Position numbers and translations under genes: made by a program. Source: Herbiconiux flava (GTDB lineage Bacteria > Actinomycetota > Actinomycetes > Actinomycetales > Microbacteriaceae). From it: a DNA stretch of 64,000 nt. Below are positions 1-8,495 of this stretch, one piece after another. Each line of letters opens with the position of its first letter. Position 1 is the stretch's first letter. The notes under the pieces were generated by a model. The model was not told the DNA's origin. It did no database searches and worked only from the letters and a program-made list of their open reading frames with translations. Where the stretch lies: positions 1,860,001 to 1,924,000 of the forward strand of contig NZ_JACCBM010000001.1 in the NCBI RefSeq assembly GCF_013409865.1, written 5' to 3'.

Positions 1-336
1 GGCGCCGCCGACGACCTCGTCGGTGTCGTAGGCCTGCAGCGGAGCGGTCAGCACGCGCACGGTGACGTTGCTGTTCGACTCGACGAGGAACCGGGCGTCC
101 GGTGCGATCTGGTCGATCGACTCGGTCGTGTACACCACGGGGCCGTTGGCGCCCTTGGCGACGGCCTGGATTCCGTCATCGGCGAGCAGCGTCTGAGCGA
201 AGGCGTCGAACGCCGCGCCCGACACGGGGGCTTCCCCACCCTCGGTCGCGAAGGCGACCTGCCCGAATGCGCCGCTCATGCCGGCGACGGCAACTGTTCC
301 GACCGCGAGATACGCGAGTCTTCTCTTCATCGTCAT
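1..336 (-). CDS. Secreted protein precursor, cut by the window edge
   Basis: Only the first 112 residues are present; the gene reads leftward off the window. Residues 1-30 look like a Sec signal peptide: basic MTMKRR, a hydrophobic core, and a likely cut after Ala-Phe-Ala at 28-30. The following acidic region resembles the propeptide of secreted actinobacterial serine proteases, and the visible part ends in Val-Val-Gly-Gly, like the mature start of chymotrypsin-fold enzymes. The protease idea is inference, since no catalytic residue is in view. ATG 336 is preferred because AGGGGAAG lies 6 nt ahead; ATG 330 is the in-frame alternative. Confidence 0.65.
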   Translation of the reverse strand, partial: MTMKRRLAYLAVGTVAVAGMSGAFGQVAFATEGGEAPVSGAAFDAFAQTLLADDGIQAVAKGANGPVVYTTESIDQIAPDARFLVESNSNVTVRVLTAPLQAYDTDEVVGGA

Positions 337-365
337 CTATGACTTCCCCTGGTTCCGTGTACAGA

Positions 366-413
366 CAGGGGGCATAGAACTAGCCCATACATGCGTCATG
401 GAACGGCCCCCTG
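366..413. promoter_or_regulatory. Inverted repeat in the divergent intergenic region
   Basis: The 337-512 gap separates two divergent genes. It holds an 8-bp perfect inverted repeat (CAGGGGGC at 366-373, GCCCCCTG at 406-413) around a 32-nt AT-richer loop. It lies about 30 nt upstream of the leftward gene, where an operator or leader hairpin would sit. Function is not shown. Confidence 0.3.
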
Positions 414-512
414 CCCTCCACCATAGTCAACATCTGTCGGCAGATACAGAGAAAGGTCGCAGAAAGAACCCGGCTTCTTGCCCCGGCGCACCGGAGATGG
501 TCGTATGGGGCC

Positions 513-929
513 ATGACTGCTCGCTCCTTCGTCACCGCCGTGGTGCTCCTCGTCGCCGCCTCCGCACTCTCGGGCTGCGCGTCGTCGCAGAACGCCTCCG
601 GCGACGATTCCGGTGACGCGCAGAGCTCGCCCTCGGCGATGTCCCCGGCCGATCTCGAGGGGGAGTGGCGTGCCGAGGCGCCCGACGAGGCGCGGCTGAG
701 CTTCGACGCCGACGGAGCCGTGCGGGGGACCGACGGCTGCAACGGGGTGAGCGGCACCACGACCGTGTCGGGCGACGAGGTCACGTTCGATCTCGACCTG
801 TCCACGCTGCGGGCGTGCGTGGGAGTGACGACCTCCTTCTCGCAGTTGGGGTCGGCCGTCGTGGAGGGCGACGTGATGATGACGCGCACGGTCGACGGCA
901 CCGAGATCGTGCAGCTGCGACGCCAGTAG
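513..929 (+). CDS. META-domain lipoprotein
   Basis: The 138-residue protein starts with a lipoprotein signal peptide whose lipobox is Leu-Ser-Gly-Cys, Cys22, so it should be anchored on the outer face of the membrane. A short Ser/Asp-rich linker follows. Residues from about 48 form one META (HslJ-like) domain with the typical Gly-Thr-Asp-Gly-Cys-Asn motif followed by a beta-rich 'DGTEI..L.R' end. META domains are found in envelope stress and antibiotic-tolerance proteins; the exact role is unknown. It stands alone between a divergent secreted-protein gene and an acyl-CoA dehydrogenase. Confidence 0.8.
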   Translation: MTARSFVTAVVLLVAASALSGCASSQNASGDDSGDAQSSPSAMSPADLEGEWRAEAPDEARLSFDADGAVRGTDGCNGVSGTTTVSGDEVTFDLDLSTLRACVGVTTSFSQLGSAVVEGDVMMTRTVDGTEIVQLRRQ

Positions 930-990
930 CTGTCGCCTCCGGCGCTTCGCTCGCCTCCCTCTCGCTGATGGGGCTGTCAGGGGTCGGCGG

Positions 991-996
991 TAGCGT
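991..996 (+). promoter_or_regulatory. -10 box for the acyl-CoA dehydrogenase gene
   Basis: TAGCGT lies 6 nt before ATG 1003, so transcription should start at or next to the start codon (leaderless mRNA). Confidence 0.5.
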
Positions 997-1002
997 GGAG
1001 GC

Positions 1003-2193
1003 ATGTCCGTGAACCTGCCCGCCGGTGCTGTCGGCGACGTCGCCGCCGAGTCCGTCGTCGACGATGTGCTGCTCGCGCGCATCCGCTCGAGGGCCGCGGT
1101 CCACGACCGCGAGAACACGTTCCCGCACGACGATCTGCACGAGCTCCGCGAGGCCGGCTACCTGCGGATGTTCGCGCCGCTCGACCGGGGCGGGCTGGGG
1201 TTCGGGCTCGAGCGCGTCGCCCGGGAGCAGACCCGGCTCGCCACGGCGGCGCCGGCCACCGCGCTCGCTCTGAACATGCACCTCGTCTGGACGGGCACGG
1301 CCAAGGTGCTGCTCGACCGCGGCGACGACTCGCTGGCCTGGGTGCTCGACGACGCGGTCGCCGGCGAGGTCTTCGCGTTCGGCAACAGCGAGGCGGGCAA
1401 CGACCTCGTGCTCTTCGGGTCCCGCACGGTCGCGACGCCGCAGCCCGACGGTGGCTACCACTTCACAGGCACGAAGATCTTCACCTCGCTCTCCCCGGTC
1501 TGGACACGGCTCGGCGTCTTCGGCCGCGACGACACCGACCCCGAGGCGCCGCTGCTCGTGCACGCCTTCCTCGAGCGGCAGCCGGGGGTCGAGACGCTGT
1601 CCGACTGGGACACGCTGGCCATGCGCGCCAGCCAGTCCAACACCACGATCCTCACCGAGGCCGTCGCGCCGGCCTCCCGGGTGTTCCGGCGGCTGCCCGC
1701 GGGCCCGAGCGCCGATCCGCTGATCTTCGGCATCTTCGCCAACTTCGAGGTGCTCGTCGCCGCCGTCTACACCGGGCTCAGCCAGCGGGCGCTCGAGCTC
1801 GCCGTCGAGGCCGCGCACCGCCGCACGTCGCTCAAGGCGAACGGGCGGCCCTACGCGCACGATCCCGACATCCGCTGGCGCATCGCCTCGGCGGGCATCC
1901 AGCACGACGGCATCCCCCCGCAGATCGCGGCGCTCGCCCGGGCGGTCGACGCACTCGAGAACCGCGGTGCGGCGTGGTTCCCGGCGCTCGTCGGCCTCAA
2001 GGTGCGGGCCACCGAGAGCGCCCGCGTCGTCGTCGACCACGCGCTGCGGGTCTCGGGCGGCTCGGCCATCGCCTCCTCGAGCGAACTTGGGCGGCTCTAC
2101 CGCGACGTCATCGCCGGGCTCTTCCATCCCTCCGACGACGAGTCCGCCCACTCCACCGTCGCGAACGCACTGCTCGGGCCCGTGCCCGAATGA
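1003..2193 (+). CDS. Acyl-CoA dehydrogenase family protein
   Basis: This 396-residue flavoprotein has the usual three-part acyl-CoA dehydrogenase layout: an N-terminal helical domain, a middle beta domain around 125-235 (with an FTGTKIFTSL-like segment) and a C-terminal helical bundle containing Arg-Val-Ser-Gly-Gly near the flavin. Family members oxidise acyl-CoA thioesters or act as FMN/FAD monooxygenases on other substrates. The substrate cannot be read here, and no beta-oxidation genes lie nearby. The stop overlaps the next start (ATGA at 2190-2193), so it is probably translated together with the GH3 lipoprotein. Confidence 0.85.
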   Translation: MSVNLPAGAVGDVAAESVVDDVLLARIRSRAAVHDRENTFPHDDLHELREAGYLRMFAPLDRGGLGFGLERVAREQTRLATAAPATALALNMHLVWTGTAKVLLDRGDDSLAWVLDDAVAGEVFAFGNSEAGNDLVLFGSRTVATPQPDGGYHFTGTKIFTSLSPVWTRLGVFGRDDTDPEAPLLVHAFLERQPGVETLSDWDTLAMRASQSNTTILTEAVAPASRVFRRLPAGPSADPLIFGIFANFEVLVAAVYTGLSQRALELAVEAAHRRTSLKANGRPYAHDPDIRWRIASAGIQHDGIPPQIAALARAVDALENRGAAWFPALVGLKVRATESARVVVDHALRVSGGSAIASSSELGRLYRDVIAGLFHPSDDESAHSTVANALLGPVPE

Positions 2194-3515
2194 GGCGGTC
2201 GGTCGTGCCCCGGCGCCGTTCGGCGGCCGGGCGCATCGGGGTGCTGTCGGGCGTGCTGCTCGCGGCGACGCTGGTGGTCTCCGGATGCACGGGGTCGGCG
2301 CTGTTCGGCGGCGGCGCGGGTGCGCCGGCCGGTGCGCCGACCGCTGGTGCGACGTCGGGGGCGGGGGGCGGCGGTCCGTCGGGGGTAGCCCCGTCCGGTG
2401 GTGCGACGTCGGGGGCGGGCGGCGCCACGGCGGCGGCACCGGAGGGGAGCGGGCGGGTGCGCGGGGAGTTCCCCGTCGTGTCGGAGCGGCAGCGCATCCG
2501 TCTGTATGCCGAGGCGCGACTGTCGACCATGACCCTCGAGCAGAAGCTCGCGTCGCTCGTGATGGTGCACGTCGGCGGGGCCGATCCTGCGCCGCTGCAG
2601 GCCTATCTCACCGCGAACCAGCCGGCGGGGCTGCTGCTGCTCGGCGACAACGTGCCCGGGTCGAGCGCCCAGGCGTCGGCGTTGACGGATGCGCTGCAGC
2701 AGAGTCAGGGCCTCGGCACCCTCGTGGCGATCGACGAGGAGGGCGGGATCGTGGCGCGGCTGGCGGAGGACGGGTATCCGGCGGCGGACACGCTGAAGGC
2801 GGCCCCCGTCGCCGCGACGGCCGACGCGTTCGCGCAGCGGGCCGCGCTGCTGGAGTCCACCGGGATGACGGTGAACTTCGGGGTGGTGGCCGACGTGACG
2901 GCCGACCCGGGGTCGTTCATCTTCGAGCGGGCGCTCGGCACCGACGCGGCGTCGTCCGCCGAGCGGGTCGCCGCCGCGGTGGGTGCCGAGCGCGGGCACG
3001 TGTTCAGCACGCTGAAGCACTTCCCGGGGCACGGGACCGTCTCGGGCGATTCGCACACGTCGATCCCGTCGACCTCCCTGCCGATGGAGCAATGGCGGAG
3101 CGACGTCGCGCCGCCGTTCGCCGCGGGGATCGACGCGGGTGCCGAGCTGGTGATGTTCGGGCACCTCGCCTACACCTCGGTGGATGCGCTGCCGGCGTCG
3201 CTCTCGCCGGAGTGGCACCGGGTGCTGCGCGAGGAGCTCGGGTTCGAGGGCGTGGCGGTGACCGACGATCTGCTCATGCTGGAGGCGTCGGGTGTGCCGG
3301 CCTACGCCGATCGCACGGCCAACGCGATCGCGGCCGTGGCGGCGGGCAACGACGTGCTGCTCTACAACAGCACGGTCGACCTGCCGCCGCTCGTCGCGTC
3401 GCTCGCGGCGGCGGTGCGGGCGGGCACGATCCCGGCGTCGCGCGTGGACGATGCGGCGCTGCACGTGCTGACGCTGCGACGCGAGCTCTGGCTGCAGCAG
3501 CACCCGGCGCCCTGA
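2190..3515 (+). CDS. Glycoside hydrolase family 3 lipoprotein (beta-N-acetylhexosaminidase type)
   Basis: The 441-residue protein has an N-terminal lipoprotein signal (Val-Val-Ser-Gly-Cys, Cys33) and a Gly/Ala/Ser/Pro-rich linker to about residue 90, followed by a GH3 catalytic barrel. The NagZ-like signatures are visible: KHFPGHG followed by DSHTS, holding the Asp-His general acid/base pair, and VTDDLLM with the nucleophile Asp. Family members release N-acetylglucosamine from peptidoglycan fragments. The anchor implies action outside the membrane. ATG 2190 overlaps the upstream stop and directly begins the signal peptide. An upstream in-frame extension exists but lies inside the preceding gene. 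Confidence 0.88.
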   Translation: MRRSVVPRRRSAAGRIGVLSGVLLAATLVVSGCTGSALFGGGAGAPAGAPTAGATSGAGGGGPSGVAPSGGATSGAGGATAAAPEGSGRVRGEFPVVSERQRIRLYAEARLSTMTLEQKLASLVMVHVGGADPAPLQAYLTANQPAGLLLLGDNVPGSSAQASALTDALQQSQGLGTLVAIDEEGGIVARLAEDGYPAADTLKAAPVAATADAFAQRAALLESTGMTVNFGVVADVTADPGSFIFERALGTDAASSAERVAAAVGAERGHVFSTLKHFPGHGTVSGDSHTSIPSTSLPMEQWRSDVAPPFAAGIDAGAELVMFGHLAYTSVDALPASLSPEWHRVLREELGFEGVAVTDDLLMLEASGVPAYADRTANAIAAVAAGNDVLLYNSTVDLPPLVASLAAAVRAGTIPASRVDDAALHVLTLRRELWLQQHPAP

Positions 3516-3521
3516 CCGACG

Positions 3522-4547
<1,026 letters not shown>

Positions 4548-4554
4548 GACGCTC

Positions 4555-4560
4555 ACGCTA
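4555..4560 (-). promoter_or_regulatory. -10 box for the DUF4349 lipoprotein gene
   Basis: On the minus strand TAGCGT lies 7 nt before ATG 4547. It is back to back with the promoter of the rightward aldo/keto reductase gene. Confidence 0.45.
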
Positions 4561-4652
4561 GGGCCGGTTGTCTGAAGGCCGCCTGGGACCACCGTGATGG
4601 TTACCCGGTCGTTATCGCGCCCCGTTCACGGGCCGATGTCGGGCGCTCGCGT

Positions 4653-4658
4653 TAGGGT
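4653..4658 (+). promoter_or_regulatory. -10 box for the first aldo/keto reductase gene
   Basis: TAGGGT lies 6 nt before ATG 4665, the leaderless spacing seen repeatedly in this window. Confidence 0.5.
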
Positions 4659-4664
4659 CGGAGC

Positions 4665-5645
4665 ATGCTCGAACGAACCCTCGGCCGCACCGGCCGCTCC
4701 GTCTCCATCATCGGCCTCGGCACCTGGCAGCTCGGCGCCGACTGGGGCGACGTCGACGAGAACGCCGCCCTCGACGTGCTCGCCGCCTCGGTCGATGCCG
4801 GCGTCACCTTCTTCGACACGGCCGACGTCTACGGCGACGGGCGCAGCGAGACCATCATCGGCCGCTTCCGCCGCGAGAATCCGGATGCACGGCTCACCGT
4901 CGCCACGAAGATGGGCCGCCGAGGCGCCCAAGACCCGGCCGAGTTCACGCTGGCGAACTTCCGCGCCTGGACCGATCGCAGCCGGGCGAACCTCGGAGTC
5001 GACACCCTCGACCTGGTGCAGCTGCACTGCCCGCCCACGCCCGTCTTCTCGAGCGACGCCGTCTACGACGCGCTCGACACCCTCGTCGAGGAGGGCGCGA
5101 TCGCGAACTACGGCGTGAGCGTCGAGACCACCGCCGAGGCGCTCGCCGCGATCGCGCGGCCGGGCACGGCGACGGTGCAGATCATCCTGAACGCGTTCCG
5201 GCTGAAGCCGCTCGACGAGGTGCTGCCGGCGGCCCGCGAGGCCGGCGTCGGCATCATCGCCCGGGTTCCGCTGGCCTCGGGGCTGCTGAGCGGCAAGTAC
5301 ACGGTCGACACCACCTTCGCCGAGAACGACCACCGAAACTACAACCGTGACGGCAGCGCCTTCGACGTCGGCGAGACCTTCTCGGGCGTCGACTTCGCCA
5401 CCGGCGTCGAGGCGGCGCAGGCCTTCGCGGCGGCCCTGCCCTCCGGTGTCGCACCGGCGGCGGCGGCGCTCGCCTGGGTGGCGGCGCAGGACGGGGTCTC
5501 GACGGTCATCCCCGGCGCCCGCAACCGTGCCCAGGCCGAGTCGAACGCGGCCGCCGGCTCGCTCGAGCTGCCGCCCACCCTCGACGCCACCGTGCACGAG
5601 ATCTACGACCGCTCCTTCCGGGCGGCCATCCACGACCGCTGGTAG
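4665..5645 (+). CDS. Aldo/keto reductase
   Basis: This 326-residue NADPH-dependent oxidoreductase has the TIM-barrel signature of the aldo/keto reductase superfamily. The catalytic tetrad is readable as Asp51, Tyr56, Lys82 and His121 (in FFDTADVY, VATKMG and LVQLHC). It resembles the YdhF/YghZ-type branch rather than the short 2,5-diketogluconate reductases, one of which also lies in this window (7669-8493). The physiological substrate is unknown. Transcription is monocistronic from its own start-proximal promoter. Confidence 0.88.
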   Translation: MLERTLGRTGRSVSIIGLGTWQLGADWGDVDENAALDVLAASVDAGVTFFDTADVYGDGRSETIIGRFRRENPDARLTVATKMGRRGAQDPAEFTLANFRAWTDRSRANLGVDTLDLVQLHCPPTPVFSSDAVYDALDTLVEEGAIANYGVSVETTAEALAAIARPGTATVQIILNAFRLKPLDEVLPAAREAGVGIIARVPLASGLLSGKYTVDTTFAENDHRNYNRDGSAFDVGETFSGVDFATGVEAAQAFAAALPSGVAPAAAALAWVAAQDGVSTVIPGARNRAQAESNAAAGSLELPPTLDATVHEIYDRSFRAAIHDRW

Positions 5646-5848
5646 GGGGCCGCGCCGTCGGGGCGAGGTGTGCCCCTGGTTGTGGGGGTGCTAGGCGCAC
5701 CCGCGGCCGGTGCTGCTCGGCCTAGCATGGGGTCGCGGCCGGTAGTCGGCGCGCAGCGTGCGACCCGGTCGGGTCGGCGCGTCCACCGCCGGGCCTTCCG
5801 GTCACGGGTGTCCTCGCACAGCGGGTGGCGGAACGGCTTGGGGGAGCG

Positions 5849-7015
5849 ATGAGCGGTGCGGGCGGGGCAGCGGGCAGTGCGGGCGCGCCAGCGGGCGGCG
5901 CGGGCGGGCCAGCGGGCAGCGCGGGCGGGCCAGCGGGCGGCATGGGAGCGTCGTCGGGTTCGAATCCAGAACCGAAGGCGCGATCGACGCCAGGACCGAC
6001 GGCGCCATCGACGCCAGGACCGACGGCGCCATCGACGCCAGGACCGACGCCAGGATCGGCGTCGGCAGCGCGTCGAGCGACGGTGATCGCCGTGGTGTCG
6101 CTGGTGCTCGCGACCGCTTTCTGGGCGGGCAACAACGTCGTGGGCGTGGTCGCCGTGCGGGAGCTCGACCCGATGAGTCTCGTGCTGCTGCGGTGGTGCC
6201 TGGCCCTGGTACCGCTCGTCGTGATCGCGCAGCTCGTCGAGCGGCCGGACTGGCGGGTGCTGCTGCGCAACTGGCGGTGGCTGCTGGCGCAGAGCGTGGC
6301 GGGCATCCTGGCGTACTCGCTGCTGCTGTACTCGGCGCTGCTGCACATCGACGCACTGAGCGCCTCGCTGATCAACGCCTTCAACCCGGCGCTGATCAGC
6401 ATCGCGGCGGTGGTGATCCTGCGGCAGAAGCTGTCGCGCACGGCGGCCATCGGCATCCTGGTGGCGCTGATCGGAGTGCTGATCGTGCTCTCGCGCGGGT
6501 CGGTGCTGTCGCTGTTCACCGGCGGTTTCGGGGTGGGCGACGTGCTGATGATCGGCGCCATCCTCGCCTGGACGGCCTATACGCTCCTGCTGCGTCAGGC
6601 TCCGCGGATGCCCGCGATCAGCGCCACGGCCGGCCAGGTCGCGATCGCGGTGGTGCTGCTCGCGCCGGTGTCGCTGATCCTCGGCGGCCCGACGTTCCCG
6701 CAGACCGATGGCGGCTGGTGGGCCCTGGGGTTCATCGCCGTCTTCCCCTCCGTGCTGTCGTACCTCCTGTGGGGGCGGGCGCTGACGGTCATCCCGCCGG
6801 CGCGCGCGGGCGTGTTCCTCAACCTCATCGCGGTCTTCACCGCGATCTTCGTGGTGATCGCCGGGCAGCCGCTCACGCTCGCGCAGGCGATCGGCGGCCT
6901 CATCGTGCTCGGCGGAGTCGCCCTCGCCAACAGCGCGGCCTTCCGCCGGGCCCCCGTCGTCGTGGGTACGGCCTCGCCGGTGTCCCGGACGATACCGACG
7001 CCCACCGACCCCTAG
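5849..7015 (+). CDS. EamA-family (DMT) transporter with low-complexity N-terminus
   Basis: From about residue 80 the protein is a ten-helix drug/metabolite transporter with two EamA repeats; the second begins near GVGDVLMIGAILAW. The first 75 or so residues are Gly-Ala-Ser and then Pro-Thr-Gly repeats, encoded by two minisatellites (5858-5941, 5983-6048). The start is uncertain. ATG 5849 follows GGGGGAG very closely, GTG 5825 would add eight residues, and a start at ATG 5942 or near 6081 (just before the first helix) would remove most of the repeat region. The exported solute is unknown. A TAGCAT at 5723-5728 could be its -10 box. Confidence 0.75.
   Translation: MSGAGGAAGSAGAPAGGAGGPAGSAGGPAGGMGASSGSNPEPKARSTPGPTAPSTPGPTAPSTPGPTPGSASAARRATVIAVVSLVLATAFWAGNNVVGVVAVRELDPMSLVLLRWCLALVPLVVIAQLVERPDWRVLLRNWRWLLAQSVAGILAYSLLLYSALLHIDALSASLINAFNPALISIAAVVILRQKLSRTAAIGILVALIGVLIVLSRGSVLSLFTGGFGVGDVLMIGAILAWTAYTLLLRQAPRMPAISATAGQVAIAVVLLAPVSLILGGPTFPQTDGGWWALGFIAVFPSVLSYLLWGRALTVIPPARAGVFLNLIAVFTAIFVVIAGQPLTLAQAIGGLIVLGGVALANSAAFRRAPVVVGTASPVSRTIPTPTDP
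5858..5941. repeat. 21-bp minisatellite, four copies
   Basis: Four adjacent 21-bp units of the pattern GCGGGCGGGCCAGCGGGCRGC with a few substitutions. In the transporter frame they code for Ala-Gly-Gly-Pro-Ala-Gly-Ser/Gly. Confidence 0.9.
5983..6048. repeat. 24-bp minisatellite, 2.75 copies
   Basis: Two exact 24-bp units and an 18-bp partial unit beginning ATCGACGCCAGGACCGAC. They code for Ser-Thr-Pro-Gly-Pro-Thr-Ala-Pro in the transporter frame. Confidence 0.93.
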
Positions 7016-7050
7016 AACTCCGTTGAGCGGCTGCGGGTCTCCCATTCAGC

Positions 7051-7056
7051 TACGCT
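7051..7056 (+). promoter_or_regulatory. -10 box for the Nudix-like gene
   Basis: TACGCT lies 6 nt before GTG 7063. Confidence 0.5.
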
Positions 7057-7062
7057 CTCGGG

Positions 7063-7521
7063 GTGAGTGCTGACGTCGAGACGGTCGTTCACGTCACCCC
7101 CGACGCCGCGTGGCTTCCGCGCTTCGGGCGGGCCGAGGTCATCCGGCGGTCCACGCCACCCACGCCGATGTGCGTCGCCAGGCTGCTGATCCGCCGAACC
7201 GACCAGGTCTTCTGCGTGACCCGGCCGGACACCGGGCGGCTCGACCTCCCGATGCGCGTGATCGAGCGCGACGATCCGAGCGGCCAGCTCGGGATCACCG
7301 CCCTCGCGGAGCAGATCACCGGCGACGGGAGCGGTCTCGTCTTCGTGGGGGCTGTGCGCAACGTGGTCGACTCGCCGTCCGACGACTACGCCTGGCCGAC
7401 GCCGCTCGCGCACTTCGGGGTGTGGACCTCGGAGAGCCACCCCACCGTCGAAGGCAGTTGGGTGAGCATCGGCAACGACTCCCCACTTCGCGATCGGCAC
7501 TGGTTCCCGCTCGTCCTGTGA
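7063..7521 (+). CDS. Nudix-fold-like protein lacking the Nudix box
   Basis: The 152-residue cytosolic protein has the beta-strand pattern of a Nudix hydrolase: CVARLLIRR near the start, a Gly-Arg-Leu-Asp-Leu-Pro turn, a helix with Leu-Ala-Glu-Gln-Ile-Thr-Gly, then FVGAVRNVV. The catalytic box with its Glu-rich helix (G-x5-E-x7-RE-x2-EE) is not present. It may therefore be a non-hydrolytic relative or bind rather than cleave a nucleotide-type ligand. The assignment rests on pattern only. GTG 7063 is supported by the promoter box 6 nt upstream. It converges on the aldo/keto reductase at 7669. Confidence 0.6.
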   Translation: MSADVETVVHVTPDAAWLPRFGRAEVIRRSTPPTPMCVARLLIRRTDQVFCVTRPDTGRLDLPMRVIERDDPSGQLGITALAEQITGDGSGLVFVGAVRNVVDSPSDDYAWPTPLAHFGVWTSESHPTVEGSWVSIGNDSPLRDRHWFPLVL

Positions 7522-7591
7522 CGTCAGGCGATACGCCGCAGTTCGCGCTGCCGGGCACAACCGCCGAGGTGCGACCATGCCGGCCGATAGA

Positions 7592-7611
7592 CCGCCCTCG
7601 GCGTCGGGCGG
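7592..7611. terminator. Candidate bidirectional hairpin terminator
   Basis: CCGCCC (7592-7597) pairs with GGGCGG (7606-7611) across an 8-nt loop between two convergent genes. There is no T-run, so termination is only inferred from position. Confidence 0.3.
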
Positions 7612-7660
7612 AGGGCGGCGGGTGGAGGGCGGCGGGTGGAGGGCGGCGGGTGGAGGGCAG
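7611..7660. repeat. 14-bp tandem repeat, about 3.6 copies
   Basis: Three exact copies of GAGGGCGGCGGGTG (7611-7652) and a partial fourth, between the Nudix-like gene and the convergent reductase. It ends 9 nt before the reductase stop codon. Confidence 0.92.
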
Positions 7661-7668
7661 ACAGCGGG

Positions 7669-8493
7669 TCAGTTGCGGTCGTTCGGGTCGACGCCGGTGC
7701 GCTCGCCCGTCTCGAGGGAGGCGATGGCCGCGAGGTCGGACTCGTCGAGGGTGAAGTCGAACACGTCGAGGTTCTCGACGATACGCGCCGGCGTCACCGA
7801 CTTCGGGATGACCGAGAGACCGAGCTGCACGTGCCAGCGCAGCACGATCTGCGCAGGGCTCCGCCCGTGCTTCGCCGCGAGGCGGGCCAGCACGGGATCG
7901 GCGATCAGACCGCCGCGCGCGAGCGGCGACCACGACTGCGTGACCACCCCGTGCGCAGCGTCGAAGGCCCGGAGCGCCGTCTGCGGCAGCCGCGGGTGCA
8001 GCTCCACCTGGTTGACGGCGGGGACGATACCGGTCTCCTCGACGATCCGGGTGAGGTGCGAGGGGTGGAAGTTCGCGACGCCGATCGAGCGCACGCGCCC
8101 CGAGTCGCGCAGGGCGATCAGCGCCCGCCAGGCCTCGACGTACCGGTCGCGGAGCGGGGCCGGCCAGTGGATCAGGTAGAGGTCGAGGTGGTCGAGGCCG
8201 AGCATCCGCATCGACTCGTCGAAGGCGCGCAGGGTCTCGTCGTAGCCGTTGTCGGTGAACCACACCTTCGTGGTGACGAAGACCTCCGAGCGGTCGATTC
8301 CGGATGCTCGCACCCCCTCGCCGACGCCCTGCTCGTTGTGGTACATCGAGGCGGTGTCGATCAGGCGGTAACCGTGGCGGAGGGCGAACGAGACGGCGGA
8401 GGCGGCCTCGTCGTCGGTCGTCTTGTAGACGCCGAGGCCGAGCTGCGGCATGGCGGCGCCGTCGTTCAGAAGGAGCGTGGGAGAGGCGGTCAC
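7669..8493 (-). CDS. Aldo/keto reductase, 2,5-diketogluconate reductase type
   Basis: The 274-residue enzyme belongs to the short aldo/keto reductases. Asp46, Tyr51, Lys76 and His109 form the tetrad (RLIDTASMY, TTKVW, LIHWP), and IPKSV near the C-terminus is the NADPH-binding signature. Members reduce small aldehydes and keto sugars; the substrate is not evident. GTG 8493 is chosen because it begins 2 nt after the stop of the MFS gene and gives the normal N-terminus; the longer open frame overlaps that gene. It is probably translationally coupled to the transporter. Confidence 0.87.
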   Translation of the reverse strand: MTASPTLLLNDGAAMPQLGLGVYKTTDDEAASAVSFALRHGYRLIDTASMYHNEQGVGEGVRASGIDRSEVFVTTKVWFTDNGYDETLRAFDESMRMLGLDHLDLYLIHWPAPLRDRYVEAWRALIALRDSGRVRSIGVANFHPSHLTRIVEETGIVPAVNQVELHPRLPQTALRAFDAAHGVVTQSWSPLARGGLIADPVLARLAAKHGRSPAQIVLRWHVQLGLSVIPKSVTPARIVENLDVFDFTLDESDLAAIASLETGERTGVDPNDRN

Positions 8494-8495
8494 GA

